Source: an uncultured Bacilli bacterium
GTDB taxonomy: Bacteria; Bacillota_I; Bacilli_A; RF39; UBA660
Assembly: GCA_934130005.1 (NCBI GenBank)
Contig: CAKOXD010000002.1
Location: 1 to 64,000, forward strand
Direction: 5' to 3'
DNA: 64,000 nucleotides
The position numbers and the translations under genes were made by a program. Under the pieces are notes generated by a model that saw only the letters and a list, made by a program, of their open reading frames with translations, had not been told where the DNA came from and searched no databases. This document shows positions 43,949 through 52,548 of this stretch, in pieces. The first letter of the stretch is position 1. The number at the start of each line of letters is the position of its first letter.

Positions 43949-44997
43949 TTGTTTTTTAATCTTTCACAATCATTTAGTTTTATAGCCTTATCAACATTTT
44001 CTAGAGCTTTTTCTCTATCATTTAAATAGTAATAGGATATTGATAATATATCATAAATTGTTGAATCAAAACTAAATTCTTCATTTATATATGTTTTAGG
44101 ATGATTTGTTATTTTTAGTGCTTCATTACAATAATATATAGTATTTTTATAATCTTTTAATTCAAATAATAATAATGCCATTTCTACATATGGATCTCTT
44201 AAATATGGTGCTTCTTCTATTGCTTTATTAAGCCACATTTTTGATTCTTCATATCTCTTTAAATTTTTATATGAACGTGCTATAAATCTCATTGAGGCAC
44301 ATCTTTCATCTTTCCATGTAGCACTTTTTAAATTTAAATGTTTTATTAATGTATCTATACAATCATTCCACTTTCCATAGTACATATATTCTCTTCCTAA
44401 ATAGTGCATATTTCTATCATTATAAGGATCTTCTTTTACTGATAACTCTAATAATTTCAAATAACTTCCTCTTGATTTAGTATTATCTGGATAATGATTT
44501 ACAGTTATTTCATCGGTTGTTTCAAATTTTTCATTATTATTTATATTTTCTAGTACTTCATGTACTGGATGTGTCCATTTATAATCATTTCTACTATGAA
44601 TTTTTTCTATATAGAAATTTACAAGTGGTTTATTATTTTCATCTAACTTCCAATTGTAATTATATCTAAGTCTTGTTGTATCACTTTTCCATATTTTTTC
44701 TAATTTTTCCCTCCAATTTTGTTCTAATACTTCATCTAAATCAAGTGATATACATATATCTATATCTGGACTTACAAGTTTTAAGGCTTCATTACGTGCC
44801 ACATCAAATCTCCATGGTATTATTTCTTTTTCTATTACTTTTACATTTAATTCTTTTAATAAGTTTACCGTATTATCTGTTGAACCTGTATCTAAAACTA
44901 TGATTTCATCAGCATCTTTTACACTTTCCACCCATCTTTTAACAAATTTTTCTTCATTTTTGGAAATAGCATATACACATATTTTATATTTTTTCAT
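43924..44997 (-). CDS. family 2 glycosyltransferase with TPR-like tail
   Basis: 357 residues. The N-terminal GT-A domain has ICVYAISKNEEKFVKRWVESV, EIIVLDTGSTDNTV, ARNEALKL and CISLDLDEVLE (metal-binding DLDE), then THPVHEVLE. From about residue 190 short helical repeats follow, with RNMHYLGREYMYYGKWNDCID, MRFIARSYKNLKRYEESKMW and ISYYYLNDREKALENVDKA, a tetratricopeptide-like pattern. It is the SunS-like GT2-TPR type found with glycopeptides and surface glycans, but no leader peptide gene is visible nearby. AAAGGGGGA precedes the ATG. Confidence 0.87.
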   Translation of the reverse strand: MKKYKICVYAISKNEEKFVKRWVESVKDADEIIVLDTGSTDNTVNLLKELNVKVIEKEIIPWRFDVARNEALKLVSPDIDICISLDLDEVLEQNWREKLEKIWKSDTTRLRYNYNWKLDENNKPLVNFYIEKIHSRNDYKWTHPVHEVLENINNNEKFETTDEITVNHYPDNTKSRGSYLKLLELSVKEDPYNDRNMHYLGREYMYYGKWNDCIDTLIKHLNLKSATWKDERCASMRFIARSYKNLKRYEESKMWLNKAIEEAPYLRDPYVEMALLLFELKDYKNTIYYCNEALKITNHPKTYINEEFSFDSTIYDILSISYYYLNDREKALENVDKAIKLNDCERLKNNKKIFLEK

Positions 44998-45008
44998 AAA
45001 ATCCCCCT

Positions 45009-45830
45009 TTATTTAAATTTTATTTCTATGCCATCTATTTCTTTTCCATATATACCAGCATATTCATCATATTTACTTGTTCCATATTTTGTTACCCATG
45101 GTAACCATTTATCTTTTATATGAACTCTATATGTTATTATTCCTTCTTCAACTTTTATACTTAAGCAATCCATTGTTTTTCCTTTTATTCCAGCATATCC
45201 ATTGTCTGTATTATCCCATTTTGTTACTTCACTTAACCAATTACCATTTTTTATATGTGATCTATATTTTACCTTTCCTCCATTTTCTACTTCTATTTGA
45301 ATTCCACCTATTATACTTTTTAAATTTCCTGCTGTTTTTCCGTCTTCTGTTATATTAAACCATCTTTTATCTGTATTACTATATACTCTATATTTTATTT
45401 TTCTTTTTAGAATATTTTCTGTTAAATATTTATCTGAGTTTATAGTATTTTTATATTTTTCATCTTTTCTAACTTCAAAATGAAGATGTGCTCCATATGA
45501 ATTTCCTGTGTTTCCCATATATCCTATTTCTTGTTTTTCTTTTACTTTTTGTCCTTTTTTTACATACACTTTATCTAAATGAGCATAGAATGTTGTATAT
45601 CCATTACTATGTTTTATTTGAACATAATTTCCATATGATTTCATTCCTTTTGAACCTTTATTATTTTTTTCTCCTACCTTTACATCTATTACTGTTCCAC
45701 TCGAATGAGCTAATACAGTATCTGTTATTTTTTTATTATTTTTATATCCTACTATATCTGTTCCTTTATGATTATTATTATATTTTTGCGTTATATAACA
45801 ATTACCACTTTTTAATATTCTACACTTCAT
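45009..45830 (-). CDS. M23 endolysin with C-terminal ChW-like repeats
   Basis: Zinc endopeptidase acting on peptidoglycan cross-bridges. About 273 residues from ATG 45830 (MKCRILKSG), with AAAGGTGAT upstream inside the holin gene. The catalytic domain has HKGTDIVGY (first zinc ligands), GNYVQIKHSNGYTTFYAHL and GAHLHFEVR. From about residue 150 three or so repeats with conserved hydrophobics, Trp and GI.GK follow (YRVHIKDKWLPWVTKYGTSK, AGIYGKEIDGIEI), close to ChW-type wall-binding repeats. No signal peptide is visible, unlike autolysins. The overlapping upstream holin gene suggests holin-dependent release. Confidence 0.88.
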   Translation of the reverse strand: MKCRILKSGNCYITQKYNNNHKGTDIVGYKNNKKITDTVLAHSSGTVIDVKVGEKNNKGSKGMKSYGNYVQIKHSNGYTTFYAHLDKVYVKKGQKVKEKQEIGYMGNTGNSYGAHLHFEVRKDEKYKNTINSDKYLTENILKRKIKYRVYSNTDKRWFNITEDGKTAGNLKSIIGGIQIEVENGGKVKYRSHIKNGNWLSEVTKWDNTDNGYAGIKGKTMDCLSIKVEEGIITYRVHIKDKWLPWVTKYGTSKYDEYAGIYGKEIDGIEIKFK

Positions 45831-46086
45831 TTGTATCACCTTTTTCAAGTTGCTTTATTATTTGGTTTCCAAGTACTGTTACACCACTTACTAAAACTCC
45901 TTGTATAATATTGTTTATAATTTTATCTCCTCCCATAAAACATGAGAATATAACACCTACTGTCATTAATATTATTGGAATCCATTTATTATTTAAGATT
46001 TTAGTTTTTTTAATAAATTCTCCTATTATATATAAAACAGGTATTAAAATTAATCTATTTTCTATAATATAATTTAGTATTTGCAT
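45820..46086 (-). CDS. small holin-like membrane protein
   Basis: 88 residues with three hydrophobic segments: LILIPVLYIIGEFI, WIPIILMTVGVIFSCFMGG and IIQGVLVSGVTVLG. A short charged tail (KQLEKGDTNEV) ends the protein. Length, topology and a directly overlapping endolysin gene match phage holins that open the membrane to a cytosolic endolysin. AAGGAGGGAG lies just before the ATG. The neighbouring genes are not phage structural genes. Confidence 0.82.
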   Translation of the reverse strand: MQILNYIIENRLILIPVLYIIGEFIKKTKILNNKWIPIILMTVGVIFSCFMGGDKIINNIIQGVLVSGVTVLGNQIIKQLEKGDTNEV

Positions 46087-46148
46087 AAACTCCCTCCTTT
46101 GTTAATTTATTATATTCTCTAGTTTTGTTTTATCTTATTTAATTTGTT

Positions 46149-46187
46149 TAAAAAAAAAAGAATAATTTTTTATCCATAAATTCTTTT
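46149..46187 (-). terminator. terminator of the ltaS operon
   Basis: AAAGAAT and ATTCTTT arms flank the end of the 90-residue gene, followed by nine Ts on the minus strand. Confidence 0.6.
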
Positions 46188-46442
46188 TAGATAAAAATCT
46201 TTATTCTTTGTTTTTAAAACTATTATATCTTTGTCTTTCTTTATTTTGCCATATGGACTTTCTAATTCTCCAAAATTAAGCATATCTTCTTTTAGTAATT
46301 GTTCATCCATATAAATTATATCATTTTTTTCTACTTTATAATTTATATCATAAAATTCCATATTTATTTTATATTTATTGTTATTATTATCTAAAAGATA
46401 ATATATATAATCTTCTACTTTTTCTACTATTAATTTTTTCAT
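46170..46442 (-). CDS. small hypothetical protein (90 aa)
   Basis: No family recognised. The 90 residues are mostly beta-like with charged turns: KKLIVEKVEDYIYYLLDNNNNKYKI, then KNDIIYMDEQLL and KDKDIIVLKTKNKDFYLKRIY. It has the size and pattern of short beta-barrel proteins such as DUF3006-like ones, but the match is weak. No signal peptide. It is the third gene of the ltaS unit, 9 nt after the 205-residue gene, and is followed by a terminator. Confidence 0.65.
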   Translation of the reverse strand: MKKLIVEKVEDYIYYLLDNNNNKYKINMEFYDINYKVEKNDIIYMDEQLLKEDMLNFGELESPYGKIKKDKDIIVLKTKNKDFYLKRIYG

Positions 46443-46451
46443 TTTACTTTC

Positions 46452-47069
46452 TCATTTCATACTTACAATTTCTAATTTTTCATTATTATGAACTAATATT
46501 AAGCTTGCATTTTTTTGATATCCTAAGTCTTTTTTATATATTATCTCACATTCTATATAGTATGCTTCTTCATCATTTATTTTAGAACTAGTATATGATG
46601 ATTTTTTTGTATTTTTTATTTTTACTTCTTTTACTTCTGGTAGTTCTTGTTTTCTTTTTCCATAGATATTGCTTTCTACATAAGAATATATAGTATCTTT
46701 TGCTTTTTTTATAAATGTTTCTTTATAATCACTATATACAAATTCTGTTCCTCCAATATCATTTGCATTTATAGTTTGATTTAGACTTAAGAAATCTGTT
46801 AAAAACATTTTACTTATTATAGTTGCATATTTTTCTTCATCTATATTTTTTTGATTTAATTCATGTTTTAATTCTTTAAATAAGCTTTTATAATATGAAT
46901 TTTCATTTGTTTTTAAATTATAATTATATTTTTCTATTGTATCAATATTTTCTGTATTTATTTTCTTACCTTTATTTAGACTTGATACAATATTTATTAT
47001 ACATAATATTAAGATTACAAATACTACTAATAAAACTATAGGCCATATTTTTAATCTTCTCTTTTTCAT
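46452..47069 (-). CDS. anchored extracytoplasmic hypothetical protein (205 aa)
   Basis: Has a basic start and one transmembrane helix (KIWPIVLLVVFVILILCIINIV), then about 170 residues outside. The outer part is helical (YNYNLKTNENSYYKSLFKEL) and then beta-rich (EAYYIECEIIYKKDLGYQKNASLILVHN). No known domain recognised. The ATG overlaps the ltaS stop (ATGA) with GGAGA upstream, so it is translated with LtaS. It may modulate or assist lipoteichoic-acid synthesis; that is inferred from position only. Confidence 0.8.
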   Translation of the reverse strand: MKKRRLKIWPIVLLVVFVILILCIINIVSSLNKGKKINTENIDTIEKYNYNLKTNENSYYKSLFKELKHELNQKNIDEEKYATIISKMFLTDFLSLNQTINANDIGGTEFVYSDYKETFIKKAKDTIYSYVESNIYGKRKQELPEVKEVKIKNTKKSSYTSSKINDEEAYYIECEIIYKKDLGYQKNASLILVHNNEKLEIVSMK

Positions 47070-49168
47070 TTATTTTCTCCTATTAATTTTTCTTTTTCCT
47101 CTGTTTTTTTAATCATATCATATACTATGATATCATCTGATATTGATATTAATTTTTCTGAATATTTATTATATTTTTCTATATAATCAATACTTACTGT
47201 TTCTTCACTGTTTAAAAGTTTTCCTTCTCCTCTACTTTGACTATAGTACATTTTATCTGTAAGCCAATTACCACTTGGGAAAACTACTACATTGTCATCT
47301 ATACTAAAGATATCATTACCTAAAGCATATTTATTTTTAAATCCTAACATATTACCTATTGTTGGTTGTACATCTATCATACCCATTACTTTAGTTACTT
47401 CTGTTTTTAATTTTTTATCTTTTGACCATATAATTAATGGTACTTTTCTATTTAATTCATAGAAGTAATAATCAACATCTGTATAACCTTCATCACCTTT
47501 TTTTAGATATGTATCTGTTTCTGGATCATAATTATAGAAACGATTATATTCAGATTTTTTTAATTTATTATCATGGTCACCATATATTATAACCACTGTA
47601 TTATCTAATATTCCTTCTTTATCTAAATCATCAAATAATTGACCTAGTGCTTCATCAGCATAATGTACTGATTTAAAGTAACTTCCTAGTACTGTTCCTT
47701 CCATGTATGGAACAGTCACTTCTTCATATTCTTTTGTTTCTTCATTATATTTTTGATATTTATAATTTACTTCATAATCACTTACTGCATCAATATCTGT
47801 AAATGGTGTATGATTTGTTAACATTATCATTAATCCATAAAATTTATCATTTTCTTCTTTTATTTTTTTTATTATTGGAACTGATTGCCTAAAGAATGAT
47901 TTATCACTAAGTCCTAATCCTATTGTTTCATCTATATCATATGCACTTTTATAGCAATAGAATTTATCATATCCTAAACTTTTATGTGTTACTGATCTAT
48001 TCCAAAATGAACAATTATTACCATGCATACTAAATACATAATAACCTTTTTCTTTTAATAGTTTTTGTGTTGTAACATAGTCTCTATCAAAATAATTCAT
48101 GAATACTGTTCCTCTAGTAGATGGAAGTAATGAAGAACTATATGTGAATTCTGTATCACTACTTGTTCCAACACTTTCTTCTGAATAGAAATTTGAGAAA
48201 TATAATCCTTCTTCTGATAATCTTTTTAAATTAGGCGCTACTTCTTTTCCATTAAAACTTGTATTAAGTACAAAGTTTTGAATACTTTCTGCATGTATTA
48301 CTAAAACATTTTTTCCTTCAAACATATTAGTATATTTATTAACTGTTGATTTATCTTCTTTAGTATCATAATATTCTCTAAATTCTTTAGCACTTTCATC
48401 ATATCCAAATAAAGGATTTAATTCTGCTTTTAATGTTGATGTTATATCATTTAACTGATATGTATATAATCCAAATTGCATTACTATATATTCTCTATTC
48501 CATTGTTTACCTAAACGACTTATATCAACTGCTTTTAATGTTGATATGAATAGTCCTATAAAAATGATTCCTACAACTAAAGTATTAATTGCTCTTACTT
48601 TTCCTACTTCTATTTTAGATACTTTTTCATAGTAACCTTTCTTCTTTAAAAAGTTATGAACAAATATCATAGCTACTATTTGATATACATAGAAAAAATC
48701 TTTTATTTCCATAATGTTTTTTACAATAGCATCACTTACTCCAACTGCTTGAGTTGATGATTTTAAAAGTGAAATTGATGCGAATGATAAATAATTTGTA
48801 TAATATACTGAATTTATTACACAATCAGCAACAAAAATAATTGACCATGTAAAATAATATTTAAATTGGTGTTTTGGTTTAAATAGATATCCTACAGCAC
48901 CTATTATTAAAATGACTGCTAAATCTGCTATTATAGGTTTCAAATTAAAATAATTTTTTACTGTAAAAAATCTTACTAAATATTCATTTATTAATGATGT
49001 TAATACAAATGTCATAAATAAAATATTAGTACTCATATATCTTTTAGACCAAGTTTTAAAACTCTTAAAAAATTCTATAAAATCTTTCTTTAATGTTTTA
49101 AATCCAACATATTTTTTTATTTTATTTAATTTATCTTTTTTATTTTCTTTTTTTGATATTTTCTTCAA
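47066..49168 (-). CDS. lipoteichoic acid synthase-like protein (LtaS family)
   Basis: Polymerises glycerol-phosphate from phosphatidylglycerol on the outer membrane face. About 700 residues. An N-terminal basic region precedes five membrane helices (about residues 40-240). The extracellular sulfatase-like domain follows: NVLVIHAESIQNFVL (metal-binding Glu), the GTSSDTEF loop with the expected nucleophile Thr, SMHGNNCSFWNR, and VVIIYGDHDN (Asp-His). I chose TTG 49168: AGGTGA lies upstream and the promoter -10 lies between this codon and the earlier in-frame start at 49204. It heads a three-gene operon with two unknown small proteins. Confidence 0.93.
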   Translation of the reverse strand: MKKISKKENKKDKLNKIKKYVGFKTLKKDFIEFFKSFKTWSKRYMSTNILFMTFVLTSLINEYLVRFFTVKNYFNLKPIIADLAVILIIGAVGYLFKPKHQFKYYFTWSIIFVADCVINSVYYTNYLSFASISLLKSSTQAVGVSDAIVKNIMEIKDFFYVYQIVAMIFVHNFLKKKGYYEKVSKIEVGKVRAINTLVVGIIFIGLFISTLKAVDISRLGKQWNREYIVMQFGLYTYQLNDITSTLKAELNPLFGYDESAKEFREYYDTKEDKSTVNKYTNMFEGKNVLVIHAESIQNFVLNTSFNGKEVAPNLKRLSEEGLYFSNFYSEESVGTSSDTEFTYSSSLLPSTRGTVFMNYFDRDYVTTQKLLKEKGYYVFSMHGNNCSFWNRSVTHKSLGYDKFYCYKSAYDIDETIGLGLSDKSFFRQSVPIIKKIKEENDKFYGLMIMLTNHTPFTDIDAVSDYEVNYKYQKYNEETKEYEEVTVPYMEGTVLGSYFKSVHYADEALGQLFDDLDKEGILDNTVVIIYGDHDNKLKKSEYNRFYNYDPETDTYLKKGDEGYTDVDYYFYELNRKVPLIIWSKDKKLKTEVTKVMGMIDVQPTIGNMLGFKNKYALGNDIFSIDDNVVVFPSGNWLTDKMYYSQSRGEGKLLNSEETVSIDYIEKYNKYSEKLISISDDIIVYDMIKKTEEKEKLIGENK

Positions 49169-49194
49169 AATAATCACCTCATTGACATGAAATA

Positions 49195-49223
49195 AGTATA
49201 GCACGTTTATATATTTTTTTCAA
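49195..49223 (-). promoter_or_regulatory. sigma-A promoter of the ltaS operon
   Basis: Minus strand TTGAAA (49218-49223), 17-nt spacer, TATACT (49195-49200) with an extended TG. This places the transcription start downstream of 49195. Confidence 0.85.
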
Positions 49224-49233
49224 ATTGTTTAAT

Positions 49234-50520
49234 CTAGTTTTTCATTGCATTAAACATTTTTTTAAATAAATTTTTTGATGAATAATTTAAAATACCTACT
49301 TTATATATTTTCATTCCATATTTAATTATTAATACATTTGTTATTACCATAATTATAATAGATATTATAACATCTATTATACCTATTTGATTTAAAGCTA
49401 AAAGTGATGGTGATAGTATTGCTGATATAAATGGTATATATGATAATATTTTTATAAATATTGATCCTTTAAACATTCCAGCTACCATTGATAAGTAATA
49501 TCCAATTAATGATATTATTATAATAGGTGATTGAAGTTGACCAAAGTCTTCAGAATTTGTTGTCATAGATGCTAATATCGCAGCTACTATAGAATATCCT
49601 AAAAATGTAAGTAACATAAGTATTAGTGTTAATGGAATTATATATATTAAATTATTCATAAATTCTGTTTTTGATATACTATTTATTATTTCAAATACTT
49701 GATTTTCTATATTTGAAGATTTTACATTTATTCCATTTCTTATTAAAAGTGCGATTAATCCATATATAAATAATAATATTCCTTGCATTATTACAAATAT
49801 ATTTCCTGATAATATTTTTGACATAAAATGTGTTTTTGGTGATACATTTGATATTATTATTTCCATTCCTCTTGTTTGTTTTTCATCATTTATAGATGCC
49901 CCTACTGTTTGAATTAAAAATACTGTTAACATAAAAAATGGTAGTATTATAATTGGAAATATTTTTGACGTAATCATTTCCATATTTTCATCTACAGATT
50001 TTTTATTTTTATCTAAATATTCTCTTTTTATATTTACTTCTTTATAAATGTTATTTAATAAATTAATATTTATATCTGAGTTATTTATTGCAAGATTTAT
50101 TTTAGCATTATTTATTGCATTTACTATTACTTGATAATTTACTATATCTATATATCCTTTTGATATTATATTAACATTTATTAGATTTTCTTTATCTTCA
50201 TTTACAACTATTATTATTTCATCCTTTTTTATTTTTTCTTTATTTTCATTATTTAATTTTTCTATATCAAATGTATCATTATCTGTTATTTCATTGCTTT
50301 TTAGATTTTTTTCTATTAAATCGTAAGTATAATTTGTATTATCTACAATATATATTTTTTGTTTTTCTTCGTATTTTCCCCCAAATAATTTAATTATTGA
50401 GTCTATATTAAAAACACCTATTATTAATATAAGCAAAAGAATATTTACTATTAAAAACCATTTACTTTTTAATTTATCTTTTAAACTATTTTTGGTTAAA
50501 AATATTAGTTTATTTTTCAT
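49234..50520 (-). CDS. ABC-2 type permease (NatB-like)
   Basis: 428-residue membrane partner of the ATPase encoded just upstream. One N-terminal helix (KWFLIVNILLLILIIGVF), an about 150-residue extracytoplasmic region (IYIVDNTNYTYDLIEKNLKS and INVNIISKGY), then five to six helices in the second half (IFPIIILPFFMLTVFLIQTV; IFVIMQGILLFIYGLIALLI; YIIPLTLILMLLTFLGYSIV). Layout and EKQTRGMEIIISNVSP-like loop DEKQTRGMEIIISNVSPKT match NatB/ABC-2_membrane_3 exporters. In Bacillus NatAB exports sodium; here the substrate is not known. The start overlaps the ATPase stop. Confidence 0.88.
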   Translation of the reverse strand: MKNKLIFLTKNSLKDKLKSKWFLIVNILLLILIIGVFNIDSIIKLFGGKYEEKQKIYIVDNTNYTYDLIEKNLKSNEITDNDTFDIEKLNNENKEKIKKDEIIIVVNEDKENLINVNIISKGYIDIVNYQVIVNAINNAKINLAINNSDININLLNNIYKEVNIKREYLDKNKKSVDENMEMITSKIFPIIILPFFMLTVFLIQTVGASINDEKQTRGMEIIISNVSPKTHFMSKILSGNIFVIMQGILLFIYGLIALLIRNGINVKSSNIENQVFEIINSISKTEFMNNLIYIIPLTLILMLLTFLGYSIVAAILASMTTNSEDFGQLQSPIIIISLIGYYLSMVAGMFKGSIFIKILSYIPFISAILSPSLLALNQIGIIDVIISIIIMVITNVLIIKYGMKIYKVGILNYSSKNLFKKMFNAMKN

Positions 50521-51409
50521 ATAGCATACCTACTTTCGATACAAATATTTCATTTAATGATGGTTCTTCTACTAAAAATTCTGTTATGTTTTCTTTTGTT
50601 TTTACATAGTTAAATACATTTTTTACTACTTCTTTATTTTCAATTTTTACTAAGTATGAATCAATATTTTTTATAACTTCTAATACACCATCTATTTTTT
50701 TTAATTCTTCTATTTCTATATCACCTTTAATTTTTATATTCTTTTTTCTATAGTTTTCTTTTATTTTTTTTAAATCTCCTTCTAATACTGTTTTTCCTTT
50801 TACCATAATTACTAGTTTTTTACAAAATAATTCTACATGTTCCATACGATGAGATGAAAATATTATTATACTTCCCATTTTAGATAAATCTTTTATTTCC
50901 TCTTTAAAAAGTTCTATATTAAAAGGATCAAGTCCAGAAAAAGGTTCATCTAATATTAATAATTTTGGCTTATTAATAATTGCTAGAATAAATTGTATTT
51001 TTTGTTGATTTCCTTTTGATAGTTCTTTTATTTTTTTATCTTTATATTCAGAAATTTTAAATTTATCTAATAAATAGTCTAATCTTTTTAATATTTCTTC
51101 ATTTTTCATGTTTTTTAAATTACCATAAAATAAAGCTTGTTCTTTTACTGTAAGTTTTAAAAGTAAACTTCTCTCTTCAGTTAAATAGCCTACATTATCA
51201 GTTACATTATAGTCTATTTTCTTACCATCTAAAGTAATTTCTCCACTTGTTGGTTCTAAAAGATTCATTATCATTCTAAAGGTTGTTGTTTTACCAGCAC
51301 CATTTACACCTAAAAGTCCAAATATTTCCCCTTCTTTTACTTCAAATGACAAATTATCTACAGCCTTAAAATTTCCATAATATTTTGTCACATTTTCTAA
51401 TTTTAACAT
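50510..51409 (-). CDS. ABC transporter ATP-binding protein (NatA-like)
   Basis: Cytosolic ATPase of an ABC-2 exporter, 299 residues. Walker A is GVNGAGKTT (about 35-43). Q-loop region VGYLTEERSLL is the NatA-like variant. The signature is LSKGNQQKIQFI, Walker B LLILDEPFSGLDP, and the H-loop IIFSSHRMEH. About 80 C-terminal residues, including INEIFVSKV, are typical of the NatA/DUF4162-type tail. It is behind a good promoter and 10 nt overlapping with the permease gene. Confidence 0.93.
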   Translation of the reverse strand: MLKLENVTKYYGNFKAVDNLSFEVKEGEIFGLLGVNGAGKTTTFRMIMNLLEPTSGEITLDGKKIDYNVTDNVGYLTEERSLLLKLTVKEQALFYGNLKNMKNEEILKRLDYLLDKFKISEYKDKKIKELSKGNQQKIQFILAIINKPKLLILDEPFSGLDPFNIELFKEEIKDLSKMGSIIIFSSHRMEHVELFCKKLVIMVKGKTVLEGDLKKIKENYRKKNIKIKGDIEIEELKKIDGVLEVIKNIDSYLVKIENKEVVKNVFNYVKTKENITEFLVEEPSLNEIFVSKVGMLYEK

Positions 51410-51437
51410 ATTATCACCTATCTTTTATATTAAATTC

Positions 51438-51466
51438 ATTATATATTAGTATTTTATTTTTTTCAA
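51438..51466 (-). promoter_or_regulatory. sigma-A promoter of the ABC exporter operon
   Basis: Minus strand TTGAAA (51461-51466), 17-nt spacer, TATAAT (51438-51443). Located 29 nt before the ATPase start. Confidence 0.8.
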
Positions 51467-51503
51467 TAAAAAAATTGGTTTATAATTTATATACTATTCA
51501 AAT

Positions 51504-51533
51504 ATAAAAAAATTGGTTTTAAGCCAATTTTTC
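51504..51533 (-). terminator. terminator of the Rpn-like gene
   Basis: AATTGG and CCAATT arms with a six-to-seven-base loop and a T7 run on the minus strand; the arms include the stop codon region. A partial copy of the AAAAAATTGGTTT motif lies at about 51470. Confidence 0.7.
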
Positions 51534-52424
51534 TATTTCTTCTTTTGATAATCCAGTTGATGATGATATTACATTTATATCTATATTTGCCTTTAATAAA
51601 TTTTTAGCTATTTCAATATTTCTTTGATTTGATCCTTGTTCTATTCCATTTTGTGTTGCTTCTTTTGTAGCTTTTTCTACTGCCTCTGTTATTTTATCTT
51701 CCATTATTGTATTATATTCTAATTCTCTTCTACTTAAATTTGTATATATTTTTATCATTTCATCATCACCACTTAATTTATCTACATGCTCTAATAATCT
51801 ATTTTTAGATTTATTACTTGTTATTTCTTTTAATGCGATTTTAAGTTCTTTTTTTGTTTTACTTTTAAATACTTTACACCATCTTATTAACATGTTTTCT
51901 CTTTCACAGTTAGTATAACTCATTTTACTTCCTTTTTCAAGATTTAATATATCAATTCTTAATTTTTCTGTTAGTATTTCCCCTCTTTTATTTTTTAAAT
52001 AGTACTCTTCTATTAAATTTTTGGTATGATTTTCATTATCTAAATTTATTTGAATTGTTTTTTTTATTTCATTATATGTTTTAAATCCTCTTTTTAATTG
52101 TGTACCATGTATCTTTCCTATATATACTACATTTCTATCTATTATTCCTTTATTATTTGTATTATTTAATTCTATATTTATTTTTTCACCATCTAAGTTT
52201 AATAATATATCTACTTCTTTTTTTGAGTCTATTATACTATTTCTATTTAAATTTCTTGAAGATAATTTTAAATTATTTTTGATTTTGTTATATGGAATAT
52301 CTAAATAGCATGATAGAAAATCTTCTAATATACAAATATTATTTTCATTATTAAATATTTCTGTAAACATAGGATCAAATGTTAAAGGTATTATTTCTCC
52401 TTTTTTTAATTTTATTTTTTTCAT
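51519..52424 (-). CDS. Rpn-family PD-(D/E)XK nuclease
   Basis: RpnA-like/PF12784-type putative recombination-promoting nuclease, 301 residues. The first 30 residues read PLTFDPMFTEIFNNENN, a family hallmark (the D-x-F-K/TEIF phrase). The nuclease centre is KKEVDILLNLDGEKINIELNN, with Asp and Glu-x-Asn where many relatives have Glu-x-Gln. A helical C-terminal half ends with EATQNGIEQGSNQRNIEIAK and a helix-hairpin NVISSSTGLSKEEIEKL, as in Rpn proteins that ride near mobile DNA. AGGTGAT precedes the ATG. Confidence 0.88.
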   Translation of the reverse strand: MKKIKLKKGEIIPLTFDPMFTEIFNNENNICILEDFLSCYLDIPYNKIKNNLKLSSRNLNRNSIIDSKKEVDILLNLDGEKINIELNNTNNKGIIDRNVVYIGKIHGTQLKRGFKTYNEIKKTIQINLDNENHTKNLIEEYYLKNKRGEILTEKLRIDILNLEKGSKMSYTNCERENMLIRWCKVFKSKTKKELKIALKEITSNKSKNRLLEHVDKLSGDDEMIKIYTNLSRRELEYNTIMEDKITEAVEKATKEATQNGIEQGSNQRNIEIAKNLLKANIDINVISSSTGLSKEEIEKLA

Positions 52425-52442
52425 TTTAAATCACCTGGGAGC

Positions 52443-52471
52443 ATATTAACATAGAAAATTTTTTTATACAA
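52443..52471 (-). promoter_or_regulatory. promoter of the Rpn-like gene
   Basis: Minus strand TTGTAT (52466-52471), 17-nt spacer, TAATAT (52443-52448) with an extended TG; 19 nt before the ATG. Confidence 0.6.
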
Positions 52472-52496
52472 ACGAAAAAAATATTATTTTAGCATA

Positions 52497-52525
52497 TAAA
52501 AAATAACAGAAAATATCTATCTGTT
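52497..52525 (-). terminator. terminator of the DUF421 gene
   Basis: AACAGA (52505-52510) pairs with TCTGTT (52520-52525), followed by ATTTTTT on the minus strand. Confidence 0.75.
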
Positions 52526-52548
52526 ACTTAAATTTCTAATTTTTATTT

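Noticed and set aside
45488..46072. Plus-strand open frame of 194 codons over the M23 and holin genes
   Set aside because: Shadow frame; Leu/Phe/Tyr-rich with no family resemblance. The minus-strand genes have Shine-Dalgarno sequences and motifs.
45009..46086. Full prophage around the holin/endolysin
   Set aside because: No integrase, capsid, portal, terminase or tail genes are present in the neighbourhood and no attachment repeats were seen.
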